DNA from: Paracoccaceae bacterium
GTDB taxonomy: Bacteria; Pseudomonadota; Alphaproteobacteria; Rhodobacterales; Rhodobacteraceae
DNA: 16,424 bases
Direction: 5' to 3'
Assembly (NCBI GenBank): GCA_023260935.1
Contig: JALQTL010000245.1
Location: 1 to 16,424 of the forward strand
The notes under the pieces are model-generated. The model did not search any database. It was not told the origin of the DNA and saw only the letters and a program-made list of their open reading frames with translations. Position numbers and translations under genes: made by a program. Shown in pieces: positions 7,247 through 14,488 of the stretch (position 1 is the stretch's first letter; each line of letters begins with the position of its first letter).

Positions 7247-8418
7247 CAGCGGGCCTCTGCCCGGACTGCCTGCCCATCACCAAGGCCCACCCCGTCAACG
7301 ACCACCGCCTCGCCCGGTGTCAGCCCTTGTGTCACGATCAGCCGCGCCGCAGGCCAATCGATCACGCTGACCGGGCGCAACATGGCGCGCCCATCCTTCA
7401 CGACGAAAACCGCGGTCCCTTCTCCCCCCAAGGCAAGCGCGGTTCGGGGAACGGTCAGCGCCGCGTCCCGACTGTCGACGATGATGTTGGCGGTGACAGA
7501 CAGGCCAACCGGCGCGGTCACCTCTTCGTTGAAGACCAGCCTGACGGCCAGCCCGCCTGTTGCCGCGTCAACATGTTGCGACGCAAAATCGACCCGGCCA
7601 TCGCGCAGACGCTTTTCGCCCGCCAGTTGCAGCACGACGGGCATCCCCGGGCGGATCTGCGTGGCATAGGTCTCGTCCACATCTGTCTCCACGACCAGAT
7701 GGCTCATATCGGCAAGCGTCAGAAGCACCGTGGCAGGTTCCACGTTCTGTCCGGCGTCGGCATTCAAGGTCAGGACCGTTCCGGCCATTGGCGCCCGGAT
7801 CGTGTGCCTTTCAAGCTGAATGCGCGCCTGATCGACCAGCGCGGTTGTCCGGGCAACCTCTTGCGCCGCGCGCTGAACGGCTGTTGTGGCGTCATCGATT
7901 GCCGTTTGCGGAACAGTGCCGGCAAGCCCCTCGGCCCGGGCCAGCGCCACTCGCGCCTGATCCTGCGCCACCAAAGCAGCATCAAGACCGGCGACGGCCT
8001 GTCGCACGACAGCCTGCTGGGTGGCCGGGTCGATCCGCGCCAGCACCGCCCCCGATGGCACCACATCGCCCTCTTCGACAAGCACAACGGTCAAAGGGCC
8101 GCCGACAAGCGACCGGACTTCAACCGAATGACGCGCGGCCATGCGCCCGTTGACCGCAAGAACCCGTGTCACCCGGGCCAGCTCGGCGATCTCGATCGCA
8201 ACCGGCGTGGCCTGTTGGGCCCAGGGCTGCAAGAACAGCGCAACTCCCAGCGCAGCAATCAGCCCGACCCCGCCGCCCCACCACCAAAGACGCGCGCGCC
8301 TTAAGGCTGGCCCGGAAGTTTCCACAGGCCCCGGTCTGACAACCGGAAGCCGCGCGGTGCCAGCATCCGGGTCTGCGGAACTGTCCTTTACCGTCGAAGG
8401 GATATCCGATCTTGTCAT
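7246..8418 (-). CDS. Periplasmic adaptor (HlyD/RND membrane-fusion type)
   Basis: 390-residue membrane-fusion protein. A short polar N-terminus precedes one membrane anchor (about 44-63). Then come a first lipoyl half (about 88-130, with GDVVPSGAVLARID), an alpha-helical hairpin (about 135-205, Ala/Gln-rich), the second lipoyl half (TIRAPMAGTV near 206-215), and a beta-barrel with the family-typical DVDET and IRPGMPV stretches. I start it at ATG 8418, which has GGGAAAGG just upstream; the open frame reaches 8514, but that longer start would overlap the FNR-type box. It is first in the operon adaptor-permease-ATPase. No outer-membrane TolC-like gene is in the window, so a shared or distant one would be needed for full efflux. 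Confidence 0.93.
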   Translation of the reverse strand: MTRSDIPSTVKDSSADPDAGTARLPVVRPGPVETSGPALRRARLWWWGGGVGLIAALGVALFLQPWAQQATPVAIEIAELARVTRVLAVNGRMAARHSVEVRSLVGGPLTVVLVEEGDVVPSGAVLARIDPATQQAVVRQAVAGLDAALVAQDQARVALARAEGLAGTVPQTAIDDATTAVQRAAQEVARTTALVDQARIQLERHTIRAPMAGTVLTLNADAGQNVEPATVLLTLADMSHLVVETDVDETYATQIRPGMPVVLQLAGEKRLRDGRVDFASQHVDAATGGLAVRLVFNEEVTAPVGLSVTANIIVDSRDAALTVPRTALALGGEGTAVFVVKDGRAMLRPVSVIDWPAARLIVTQGLTPGEAVVVDGVGLGDGQAVRAEAR

Positions 8419-8421
8419 GGG

Positions 8422-8429
8422 CCTTTCCC
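8422..8429 (-). promoter_or_regulatory. RBS deciding the adaptor start
   Basis: GGGAAAGG on the minus strand lies just upstream of ATG 8418. It supports the 390-residue form over the 422-residue open frame that begins at 8514. Confidence 0.6.
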
Positions 8430-8513
8430 GCCATGGCCCGGTCCATGCCCGAAGGGCCACAGGCAAGGGCCGTAACGCGCCGCCATCCTTGGCCTTTGTC
8501 TGCGGGCATCGCA

Positions 8514-8527
8514 TTGATTTGGATCAG
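8514..8527. promoter_or_regulatory. FNR/FixK-type box between adaptor and DnaJ-like genes
   Basis: TTGAT-TTGG-ATCAG matches TTGAT-N4-ATCAA at 9 of 10 positions. It lies in a 169-base divergent intergenic region, centred about 67 bases before the DnaJ-like start and about 102 bases before the adaptor start. A class II arrangement toward the plus strand predicts transcription from about 8562; TAGGAA at 8550-8555 sits where the -10 element should be. The symmetric site could act on either or both sides. Confidence 0.6.
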
Positions 8528-8587
8528 ATACGCATTTGCACGCAAGGTGTAGGAAGTCATCCTGTGGCCAAGGGGAAAGGCTGAAGG

Positions 8588-9532
8588 ATGTCCACTGATC
8601 CCTATACGACACTTGGCGTTGGCAGATCCGCATCGGCCGAGGAGATCAAGCGGGCCTACCGAAAGCTGGTCCGTTCCAGCCATCCCGACCTGCATCCCGA
8701 CGATGCCGAAGCTGAGGCGCGGTTCAAGGCGATTTCCTCTGCCTATGATCTGCTGAAGGATCCGGAGACGCGCCGCCGCTTCGATGCGGGCGAGATCGAC
8801 GCAAGCGGCGCCGAGCGGCCGCACCGCCAGTACTACCGTGATTTCGCCGAGGCGTCGGACAACCCCTATCAACAGGGTCGCGGTTTTGCTGCCGATGTCG
8901 ATCCGGCCGATATCTTTGCCGAGATTCTGCGCGCAAGGGGCCGCGGACAGGGCACTGACACCGGCGGCCGCCCTTTTGCCGCCCGGGGACCGGACCTGCG
9001 CTACACGCTGGAAGTCCCATTCCTTGATGCCGTGAACGGCGGCGAGATGCGAATTACCCTGCCCGATGGGGGCAGCATCGCAGTCCGCGTGCCACAGGGT
9101 GCGCAGGATGGGCAGACCCTTCGCCTGCGGGGCAAGGGCGGGGCGGGCTTCGGCGGCGGGCCAGCAGGGGATGCGCTGATCACCCTTCTGGTGCGATCCC
9201 ATCGGGTGTTTCGCCGCGAGGGCGACGACATCCATGTGACCCTGCCCATCACGATTGACGAGGCCGTGCTGGGCGGCAAGGTCACGGCCCCGACGATTGG
9301 CGGGCCAGTCAGCGTGACAATCCCCGAAGGCGCCAGTTCCGGCCGCGTCCTGCGCCTGCGTGGACGGGGCGTGGCACGGGCCGGCACTCAGGAACGTGGT
9401 GATCAGCTGGTGGAGTTGAAGATCGTCGCACCGCCCGAGATGGACGAGTCGTTGAAAGATTTTCTGCGCGACTGGCGCAAGAGACACGCCTATGACCCGC
9501 GGACAACGCTTTTGAAGGAGGCTGCATCTTGA
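8588..9532 (+). CDS. cbpA: CbpA-type DnaJ co-chaperone
   Basis: 314-residue J-domain protein that would stimulate the ATPase of DnaK and deliver clients to it. The J domain is at 1-67 with HPD at 32-34, followed by a short linker (about 70-135) and two beta-sheet C-terminal domains (about 137-205 and 210-282), including the typical VRVPQGAQDGQTLRLRGKG segment. There is no CxxCxGxG zinc-finger region, which separates it from DnaJ proper and places it with CbpA. ATG at 8588 has AAAGG seven bases upstream. The next gene is cbpM, overlapping by 4 bases, which strongly supports the CbpA assignment. An FNR-type box lies about 60 bases before the start. I see no clear heat-shock promoter. Confidence 0.93.
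   Translation: MSTDPYTTLGVGRSASAEEIKRAYRKLVRSSHPDLHPDDAEAEARFKAISSAYDLLKDPETRRRFDAGEIDASGAERPHRQYYRDFAEASDNPYQQGRGFAADVDPADIFAEILRARGRGQGTDTGGRPFAARGPDLRYTLEVPFLDAVNGGEMRITLPDGGSIAVRVPQGAQDGQTLRLRGKGGAGFGGGPAGDALITLLVRSHRVFRREGDDIHVTLPITIDEAVLGGKVTAPTIGGPVSVTIPEGASSGRVLRLRGRGVARAGTQERGDQLVELKIVAPPEMDESLKDFLRDWRKRHAYDPRTTLLKEAAS
9515..9521 (+). promoter_or_regulatory. Strong RBS for cbpM
   Basis: AAGGAGG, seven bases before TTG 9529 and inside the end of the co-chaperone gene. It confirms the TTG start and the TTGA stop/start overlap. Confidence 0.75.
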
Positions 9533-9873
9533 CCGAGCATCTTTCCGAGCAAGAGATCCTCGCCGCCATTCCGGGTCTGACGGCCGACCGCCTGTCCGCC
9601 TTTGTCGAGGCCGAGGTGATCGTCCCGATTCATCGGGTGGCCGGTGGGTCGCGAACGCTTGTCTTTCGCCGGATCGACCTTGCACGGCTGCACCTGCTGT
9701 GCGACCTGACTGACGATCTGGAGCTGGACATGGCTGCGCTTGGCCTTGTCCTTGGGCTGATCGACCAATTGCATGCCGCGCGCAGGGATCTGCGGGCACT
9801 GGCGCGGGCGCTTGAGGGCGAGCCGCCAGAGATCCGCGCCCGTATCGGTGCGGCCATCACACGAGCCGGGTAG
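9529..9873 (+). CDS. cbpM: Chaperone modulator CbpM (MerR-like HTH)
   Basis: 114-residue partner of the CbpA-type co-chaperone. In E. coli, CbpM binds the J domain of CbpA and blocks both its DnaK stimulation and its DNA binding. The sequence begins with a MerR-like helix-turn-helix pattern (LSEQEILAAIPGLTADRL, then a beta hairpin with RTLVFRRIDLARL), followed by two helices rich in Leu (about 62-95). The length is slightly above the usual 100 or so residues. The start is TTG, overlapping the upstream stop codon by 4 bases and preceded by an excellent AAGGAGG. Identification rests on both sequence pattern and the neighbour. DNA binding by this protein itself is doubtful despite the HTH-like fold. 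Confidence 0.88.
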   Translation: MTEHLSEQEILAAIPGLTADRLSAFVEAEVIVPIHRVAGGSRTLVFRRIDLARLHLLCDLTDDLELDMAALGLVLGLIDQLHAARRDLRALARALEGEPPEIRARIGAAITRAG

Positions 9874-9924
9874 CGCCCGCCGTCACATGCCGGCATCACG
9901 CCCCCGGGCGCCCCGGTGCCATGG

Positions 9925-10764
9925 TCAGCCGCGCAGCGGGCTTTCGGCCCCGGCCGAGGTCACTTCGATGATCTCGGTTGTCATCTGGTCTTGCCTGGCG
10001 CGCCGGAAGGCACCTTGAAGTTCCGCTTCCTGATCGCGCACATTCGATTGCGCCCGGGCCATCGCCGCAACGCGGGCGGCGTTCTCGGCTGCAAATCCCA
10101 GCATCAGCGCCTCGCATATCTCGGTGAAGACGTATTCCTCGACCAGCGCGGCGACAAGCGCGGCGGGCGTCAACGTGCTTAGCGCAGGCGCAGTCTTCAA
10201 CGCTGGGAAGCGGGCAAAGTCGAAAGGAAAGAGGCTGCGATGGACAAGCGGAAGCGACCGTTCGGCCGGATCGGCGAAAACGATCCGCACTGCAAGGCCG
10301 GGGTTGCTCAGAGTTTCGACAAAAAGCGCATCGGCAAGACGCCCGGCAAAGCCCGGCAACTCTCGCGCGTGGGCAACCATGTCGCCGCTCCAGACCGGGG
10401 GGGTGCTGCCGGCAAGCGCCCCGACCGTGCGTGCGCCTACCACCATCAGCCGCGCGCCACGCGCTGCCTCGGTCTTCGCTGCTTCAGCCAGCCGGTCGGC
10501 ATAGGCGCCGCAAAAGCCCTGCGTGGCCCCGACGATGATCGCAAGACCGGGCCCCGGATCGGCAGTGCCCCGAGGCCTGTCTGACAGTGCGGCCAGCGCC
10601 ACCGACAAGGCTCCGGCCACTGCTGCCTCATGGGTGCGGATGGCATCCAGATGCGCGCGTGCCTCGACCTGATGGGCGGCCGCAATCGCACGCAGGGTCG
10701 AGACGATGCCATCGATCTGGCGGATATTGCCGATCCGCTCCTGAATTTCCTCCAGACGGCTCAT
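9925..10764 (-). CDS. atpG: N-ATPase gamma subunit
   Basis: 279-residue central-shaft subunit of the N-type rotary ATPase. The N-terminal helix begins MSRLEEIQERIGNIRQID and the C-terminal helix carries ARVAAMARAQSNVRDQEAELQ, the pair that forms the coiled-coil rotor in all F-type gammas. Between them is the Rossmann-like domain (GATQGFCGAY near 98-107). It is a little shorter than ordinary bacterial gammas of about 285-300 residues. ATG at 10764 overlaps the alpha stop by 4 bases (ATGA). It is the last gene of the operon, as is standard for N-ATPases, where a housekeeping operon would continue with beta and epsilon. It converges with cbpM across a 51-base gap. Confidence 0.95.
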   Translation of the reverse strand: MSRLEEIQERIGNIRQIDGIVSTLRAIAAAHQVEARAHLDAIRTHEAAVAGALSVALAALSDRPRGTADPGPGLAIIVGATQGFCGAYADRLAEAAKTEAARGARLMVVGARTVGALAGSTPPVWSGDMVAHARELPGFAGRLADALFVETLSNPGLAVRIVFADPAERSLPLVHRSLFPFDFARFPALKTAPALSTLTPAALVAALVEEYVFTEICEALMLGFAAENAARVAAMARAQSNVRDQEAELQGAFRRARQDQMTTEIIEVTSAGAESPLRG

Positions 10765-12269
10765 GTCCGCTGCCCCATGACCTGTGCCGCCGCCGCCCGC
10801 ACGGCAGACACCAGCGCGCCGCGCGTCGCCTCGTCCAGTCTGTCAGGGGCGGTGCGAAACGCCATCAGCGCCGGATCAACCGCGATGATCGGCACCAGCG
10901 CATCCTTCAGGCGCGCCATATCCTCGGGCGCCACGGCGTCCAGCGCCCCGTCAGTCAGGGCCGCAAACAAGGCCACCTGTGCCGCGGTGGGAAGCGGCGC
11001 GTAGCGGGCCTGTGCGAGTATCGCGCCGATCCGCTCGCCGCGGGCAATCTGCGCCGCCATCGCGCTGTCGCCGAAACCCCCGAAACGGGCAAACATCTTC
11101 ATTTCCAGATATTGCGCATAATCAAGCCGCACCCGCCCGGCCACCGCCTTCAGCGCGCCCGCCTGCGTTTTTCCCCCGACCCGGCTGACCGAAAGCCCGA
11201 TATCGACGGCCGGGCGCTGGTTTGCCGCAAAGAGAGCCGCCGAGGTGACAAGCTGGCCATCCGAGATGGAGATCAGGTTGGTCGGGATATAGGCGGCAAG
11301 GTTCCCGGCCTCGATCTCGGCAATGGGCAGCGCGGTCAGCGATCCGCCCCCTTTCGCCTTCGACAGCTTGGCCGAGCGTTCCAGAAGTCGCGCGTGAAGA
11401 TAGAAGATATCGCCGGGATAGGCCTCTCGTCCCGGTGGCTGGCGGGAAAGCAGGGCCAGTTCGCGGTGAACAGCGGCGTGCTTGGTCAGGTCGTCATAGA
11501 CGATCAGCGCATGTCCGCCCCGGTCGCGCACCCATTCGGCCATGGTCGTCGCGGCAAAGGGCGCAAGCCAGCGCAACCCGGGTTCCGCCGTCGAAGGGGC
11601 GACGACGAAGATCGTCCGGTCAAAGGCGCCGTTTGCCCGCACCGCCTCGATCACGCGACGCACGGCCGTGCTGCGCTGACCGATGGCGACATAGACCGAA
11701 ACGATGTCGCTCGACCTCTGGTTCAGGATGGCGTCAACCGCGATCGAAGTCTTGCCGGTGCCGCGTTCGCCGATGATCAATTCGCGCTGGCCACGGCCGA
11801 TGGCAAAGAGCGAGTCGACAACCAGCAGGCCGGTCTCGACGGGTTCAGTGACGAAATCGCGTTCAATGATCTGCGGCGCCGGGCGCTCGGCGGGCCAGGT
11901 TTCCCGATCAGCAATGGGGCCAAGGTCATCAAGCGGCCGGCCCAGCGGGTCGACGACCCGGCCAAGCAGCCCCTCGCCCACCGGCACATGCACAAGGCGT
12001 CCGGTTCGGGATGCCGCGCTGCCGGCGGAAAGGCCGGCTGCCGGATCAAGGAAAGCCGCCTGAAGCATTTCGGGGCCAAGCGTCAGAACCAGAGCCCGTG
12101 CCCCGCCGGGAAAGACCAGCACCTCGCCCAGACGCGCGCCGGGCAGACCCGCGACATGGGCAAGACCATCGGCAATCTCGGTGACGATCCCTGTCTCTTC
12201 AGCTTCTGCCCCAAGCGTCACACCGGCAACGCGGGACTTCAGCGCCTCAACCGCCGGGTCCGTCGCCAT
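10761..12269 (-). CDS. atpA: N-ATPase alpha subunit
   Basis: 502-residue non-catalytic nucleotide-binding subunit of the N1 sector. P-loop GERGTGKT (167-174), Walker B ending in DD (259-260), and GLSVSRVGGKTQ with the arginine finger R363 are visible. Ordinary F-type alphas have GDRQTGKT; Gln to Gly at the fourth position is a difference from that consensus. I start at ATG 12269, which has GGAGG six bases upstream inside the end of the b-subunit gene, giving a 23-base overlap. The open frame reaches 12305, but the extra residues (MRMIWHAWRRRL) have no counterpart in the family. The downstream gamma gene overlaps by 4 bases. Confidence 0.95.
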   Translation of the reverse strand: MATDPAVEALKSRVAGVTLGAEAEETGIVTEIADGLAHVAGLPGARLGEVLVFPGGARALVLTLGPEMLQAAFLDPAAGLSAGSAASRTGRLVHVPVGEGLLGRVVDPLGRPLDDLGPIADRETWPAERPAPQIIERDFVTEPVETGLLVVDSLFAIGRGQRELIIGERGTGKTSIAVDAILNQRSSDIVSVYVAIGQRSTAVRRVIEAVRANGAFDRTIFVVAPSTAEPGLRWLAPFAATTMAEWVRDRGGHALIVYDDLTKHAAVHRELALLSRQPPGREAYPGDIFYLHARLLERSAKLSKAKGGGSLTALPIAEIEAGNLAAYIPTNLISISDGQLVTSAALFAANQRPAVDIGLSVSRVGGKTQAGALKAVAGRVRLDYAQYLEMKMFARFGGFGDSAMAAQIARGERIGAILAQARYAPLPTAAQVALFAALTDGALDAVAPEDMARLKDALVPIIAVDPALMAFRTAPDRLDEATRGALVSAVRAAAAQVMGQRT

Positions 12270-12993
12270 CAAGCGCCTCCGCCATGCGTGCCAGATCATG
12301 CGCAAGGGAATTGTGAACCACGCCTGACGGCGTGCGCAGGTCCAACCCCGCGATCAGCTCTGGGTCTATGGCCACTTCGGGCGTCTGCCCCGCCAGTTCC
12401 GGAACAGCGGCAAATGCCGCCCGCACCGCCGCGAGATCGGCGTCAGACAAGGGTTGCGCCGGAACCAGTATCAGCGGGCCCGAGCCGAACATCGACGCGC
12501 GGCTGTCGTCGGGAAGCGCAGCCACGGCTTCAACCAGCCGGGCCGCATAGCCGGCAGGGGTCGGCGGGCGCGGCTGCGCCGCAAAGGCGCGGGCGGTGAT
12601 GGTTTCGGCAAGATCAAGGGCACGCGCCAGCGTCTTTGCCTCGGCCTTCACGACAAGATCATCCGCCTGGGCCTGCACCGACGTAAGAAGCCTTGCCGCC
12701 TCAGCCCGCGCCTCGTCCAGAAGACGGGCACGCTCGGCGGCAGCCTCTTCCTGCGCCTTTTGCAGAATATCGCGGCGGGCGGCGGCATTCGCCTCGGCCT
12801 CGGCCTTCGCCTGCGCGGCCGCGGCCTGCGCCTCGGCCCGGGTCGCTTCGGCGCGGGCAATCGCGGCGTCGGTCTCTTCCTGTCGGGCCTTGATGATCCC
12901 GGCCACCGGGCGGAACAGAAAATGCTTCAGGATCGCCAGCAGCACCAGCACATTGACGATCTGGAAGGCAAAGGTGGTCCAGTCGAAATTCAT
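12247..12993 (-). CDS. atpF: N-ATPase b subunit with delta-like C-terminus
   Basis: 248-residue peripheral-stalk subunit, far longer than the usual 155-165. The N-terminus MNFDWTTFAFQIVNVLVLLAI and FLFRP (26-30) are classical for b: one membrane helix, then a long Ala/Glu/Arg helix (about 35-140). Residues about 180-241 look like the C-terminal domain of the F-type delta subunit: LSDADLAAVRAAF, VAIDPELIAGLDLR, a Val-Val strand, and a last helix SLAHDLARMAEAL. The operon has no atpH gene, so this tail probably supplies the delta contact with alpha; that is inference from alignment by eye. ATG 12993 is chosen for MNFDW. No recognisable ribosome binding site precedes it, unlike the c gene upstream. 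Confidence 0.92.
   Translation of the reverse strand: MNFDWTTFAFQIVNVLVLLAILKHFLFRPVAGIIKARQEETDAAIARAEATRAEAQAAAAQAKAEAEANAAARRDILQKAQEEAAAERARLLDEARAEAARLLTSVQAQADDLVVKAEAKTLARALDLAETITARAFAAQPRPPTPAGYAARLVEAVAALPDDSRASMFGSGPLILVPAQPLSDADLAAVRAAFAAVPELAGQTPEVAIDPELIAGLDLRTPSGVVHNSLAHDLARMAEALDGDGPGG
12276..12280 (-). promoter_or_regulatory. Internal RBS for atpA inside atpF
   Basis: GGAGG on the minus strand, six bases before ATG 12269 and inside the final codons of the b-subunit gene. It decides the alpha start and the 23-base overlap. Confidence 0.7.
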
Positions 12994-12997
12994 CGCA

Positions 12998-13252
12998 TCA
13001 TTGCACGAACGGGTTTGCAAACAGCAGCAGGAGCGCGACCACGAGGCAATAGATCGCCATCGTCTCGATCATCGCAAGACCAACGAAAAGGGTGCGCGAG
13101 ACGGTTCCCGCCGCCTCGGGTTGGCGGGCGATCGCATCCATCGCTGCGGCAACGGCCCTACCCTCGGCCAACGCCGGACCGATGGCACCGAAGCAGACGG
13201 CGATCACGGCACCGATCACGCTGGCGATCTTGATATAGTCGGCCGGGGTCAT
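12998..13252 (-). CDS. atpE: N-ATPase c subunit (two-carboxylate rotor ring)
   Basis: 84-residue, two-helix proteolipid of the ion-translocating ring. Helix 1 spans about 9-33 and helix 2 about 52-79, joined by the conserved polar loop RQPEA (43-47). The essential carboxylate is E63 (MIETMAIY), and a second one, E30, sits in helix 1 (ALAEG) where sodium F-type c subunits have Gln. Compared with the Ilyobacter site (Q32, V63, E65, S66, T67, Y70), the matches are E30, M61, E63, T64, M65 and Y68. This two-carboxylate pattern is typical of N-ATPases. The Burkholderia pseudomallei homologue forms a 17-mer reported as proton-specific, although the family was first proposed to be sodium-translocating. 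AAGGAG lies eight bases before ATG 13252. The start overlaps the a-subunit stop by 4 bases. Confidence 0.96.
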   Translation of the reverse strand: MTPADYIKIASVIGAVIAVCFGAIGPALAEGRAVAAAMDAIARQPEAAGTVSRTLFVGLAMIETMAIYCLVVALLLLFANPFVQ

Positions 13253-13938
13253 GGGCGGGTCTCCTTGCTGTCGGGGGTGCCATCCTCGACCGCGGCGGCA
13301 ATGAATACCAGCGCGAGGGTGGCAAAGATATAGGCCTGCACGGCACCGGTAAGCAGGTCCAGCGCCATCAACGGGATCGGCGCCAGAAGCCCGGCCAACG
13401 ACAACAGGATGCCGATGACGAAGACCCCACTCATCACATTGCCGAAAAGCCGCACCATCAGCGAGAAGGTGCGCGTCACCTGCTCGATCAGGTTCAGCGG
13501 GATCATCACCCAGGTCGGCCGGGCAAAGCTGGCAAGGTATCCGCCAAGGCCCTGCGCCCGGATGCCATAGAAGATGGTCGCGACAAAGACGACAAGCGCC
13601 AGAGCCGCGTCCGTCTCCAGATGGGCGGTCGGCGGCTCCACCCCCGGCACCAGCGATGACCAGTTCGCGATCAGGACGAACAGCAAAAGCGTGCCGACCA
13701 AATCCCGGAACCGCGCCGGATCGCCCGGGATGGTGGCGCGGATCTGCCCGTCGATGGCGGTGACGATCATTTCCAGCACGGCCTGCGGCCATGATGGCCG
13801 CATCGAAAGGCGGCGGGTCAATCCAAAGGAGAGGGCCGCCAGAAACACGATGATCCCCCAGGTGATGACGACTGGCAGGGTCACGGGCAACGGGCCGATG
13901 TGAAAGGCGGTTGTCAGGGACAGTGGCGTGTCGTTCAT
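13249..13938 (-). CDS. atpB: N-ATPase a subunit
   Basis: 229-residue membrane stator subunit that forms the two ion half-channels against the c ring. The protein has the F-type features: N-terminal helix (about 22-40), VGTLLLFVLIANWSSLVPG (81-99), PLNLIEQVTRTFSLMVRLFGN (147-167) with the essential Arg at R163, and the C-terminal helix with QAYIFATLALVFIAAA (201-216). I start at ATG 13938, which has AGGAGG four bases before it and overlaps the AtpR stop codon (ATGA). The open frame extends to 14259 but that region is AtpR in another frame. It is shorter than E. coli a (271 residues), as is usual for N-ATPases. Confidence 0.95.
   Translation of the reverse strand: MNDTPLSLTTAFHIGPLPVTLPVVITWGIIVFLAALSFGLTRRLSMRPSWPQAVLEMIVTAIDGQIRATIPGDPARFRDLVGTLLLFVLIANWSSLVPGVEPPTAHLETDAALALVVFVATIFYGIRAQGLGGYLASFARPTWVMIPLNLIEQVTRTFSLMVRLFGNVMSGVFVIGILLSLAGLLAPIPLMALDLLTGAVQAYIFATLALVFIAAAVEDGTPDSKETRP
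13261..13266 (-). promoter_or_regulatory. Strong RBS for atpE
   Basis: AAGGAG on the minus strand, eight bases before the c-subunit ATG at 13252. It is one of the better ribosome binding sites in the operon and precedes the subunit needed in highest copy number. Confidence 0.65.
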
Positions 13939-14210
13939 CCTGCCTCCTGCCTTGCGGCCCGCAGAACCTGCCGGCGTCCGATGAAAACACCCCCTGCCGC
14001 CGCCAGCAGGACCAGCGCCCCGCCTTGGGCTGCCAGCACAAGGAAAGCTGCCATGCCCGCCAGCCGCAAAAGCTGAAGCACCGGCGCCCGCCGGTCCCCT
14101 CCGACCATCAGGGCAGCAATGGGACGAAGGCTTCGGAAATGCAGCCAGCCGATACCGGCGCCGGCAAGCGCAAAAACCAAGGCAAGAACAAGGGACATCG
14201 CGCCGGTCAT
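13935..14210 (-). CDS. atpR: N-ATPase AtpR subunit
   Basis: 91-residue small membrane protein found only in N-ATPase operons. Three hydrophobic segments fall at about 3-21, 45-63 and 65-77, with a basic loop HFRSLR (24-29) after the first and GRRQVLRAARQ at the C-terminus. Its role is not settled; an assembly or ion-handling part in the membrane sector, together with AtpQ, has been proposed. I chose ATG 14210 because it overlaps the AtpQ stop codon by 4 bases, rather than the longer frame starting at 14240. Identification leans on the FRSLR motif, size and position between AtpQ and the a subunit. Confidence 0.88.
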   Translation of the reverse strand: MTGAMSLVLALVFALAGAGIGWLHFRSLRPIAALMVGGDRRAPVLQLLRLAGMAAFLVLAAQGGALVLLAAAGGVFIGRRQVLRAARQEAG

Positions 14211-14488
14211 TGTTCGTGCATCCAGCGGAAGGCGAGCCAAAGCCCCAGCGCCGCCCCAAGAACGGTCAAGGCCGCGGCAAGCGTGATCCCGGTGCCCAGC
14301 AGACGATCAAGCCAGCCGCCAAGGAAGACGCCCAGCAGCGTCGGGCCGACGATCACCCAGCCCAGAACGCCGATCTGCCCGAAGCGGCGGCCAAGTGACG
14401 GCTCGGGGTCGCGCGCGCCGGCCTCATCCCGGGCATGGCTCCGGCGGGCTGCCGTGATCAGGGCCTGATCTGGCGCGTCATCGATCAC
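14207..14488 (-). CDS. atpQ: N-ATPase AtpQ subunit (AtpI/AtpZ-like)
   Basis: 93-residue membrane protein of the AtpI/AtpZ type. A charged N-terminus (1-36) is followed by two helices (about 40-62 and 66-88) carrying GVFLGGWLDRLLGTG (53-67), a motif shared with AtpI proteins. AtpI helps c-ring assembly in F-type enzymes and may carry Mg or Ca; a similar job is likely here. The start is GTG at 14488, overlapping the epsilon stop codon (GTGA), so translation is coupled. AtpQ next to AtpR between epsilon and a is a hallmark of the N-ATPase operon. Confidence 0.9.
   Translation of the reverse strand: MIDDAPDQALITAARRSHARDEAGARDPEPSLGRRFGQIGVLGWVIVGPTLLGVFLGGWLDRLLGTGITLAAALTVLGAALGLWLAFRWMHEQ

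Noticed and set aside
8418..8514. Longer adaptor start at 8514
   Set aside because: It would overlap the FNR-type box and has no ribosome binding site, whereas ATG 8418 has GGGAAAGG just upstream.
8120..9799. 559-residue open frame on the minus strand, antisense to the cbpA/cbpM genes
   Set aside because: Composition is low-complexity, no family resemblance, and it overlaps two well-supported genes. Long antisense frames are expected at this GC content.
9887..9896. ATGCCGGCAT palindrome between the convergent cbpM and atpG genes as a terminator
   Set aside because: A perfect 10-base palindrome, but without a loop it cannot form a useful hairpin and there is no T-run. The 51-base gap shows no convincing terminator.
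10587..12599. 670-residue open frame on the plus strand, antisense to atpG, atpA and atpF
   Set aside because: It lies opposite three clearly recognised ATPase genes and reads as Arg/Gly/His-rich noise without motifs.
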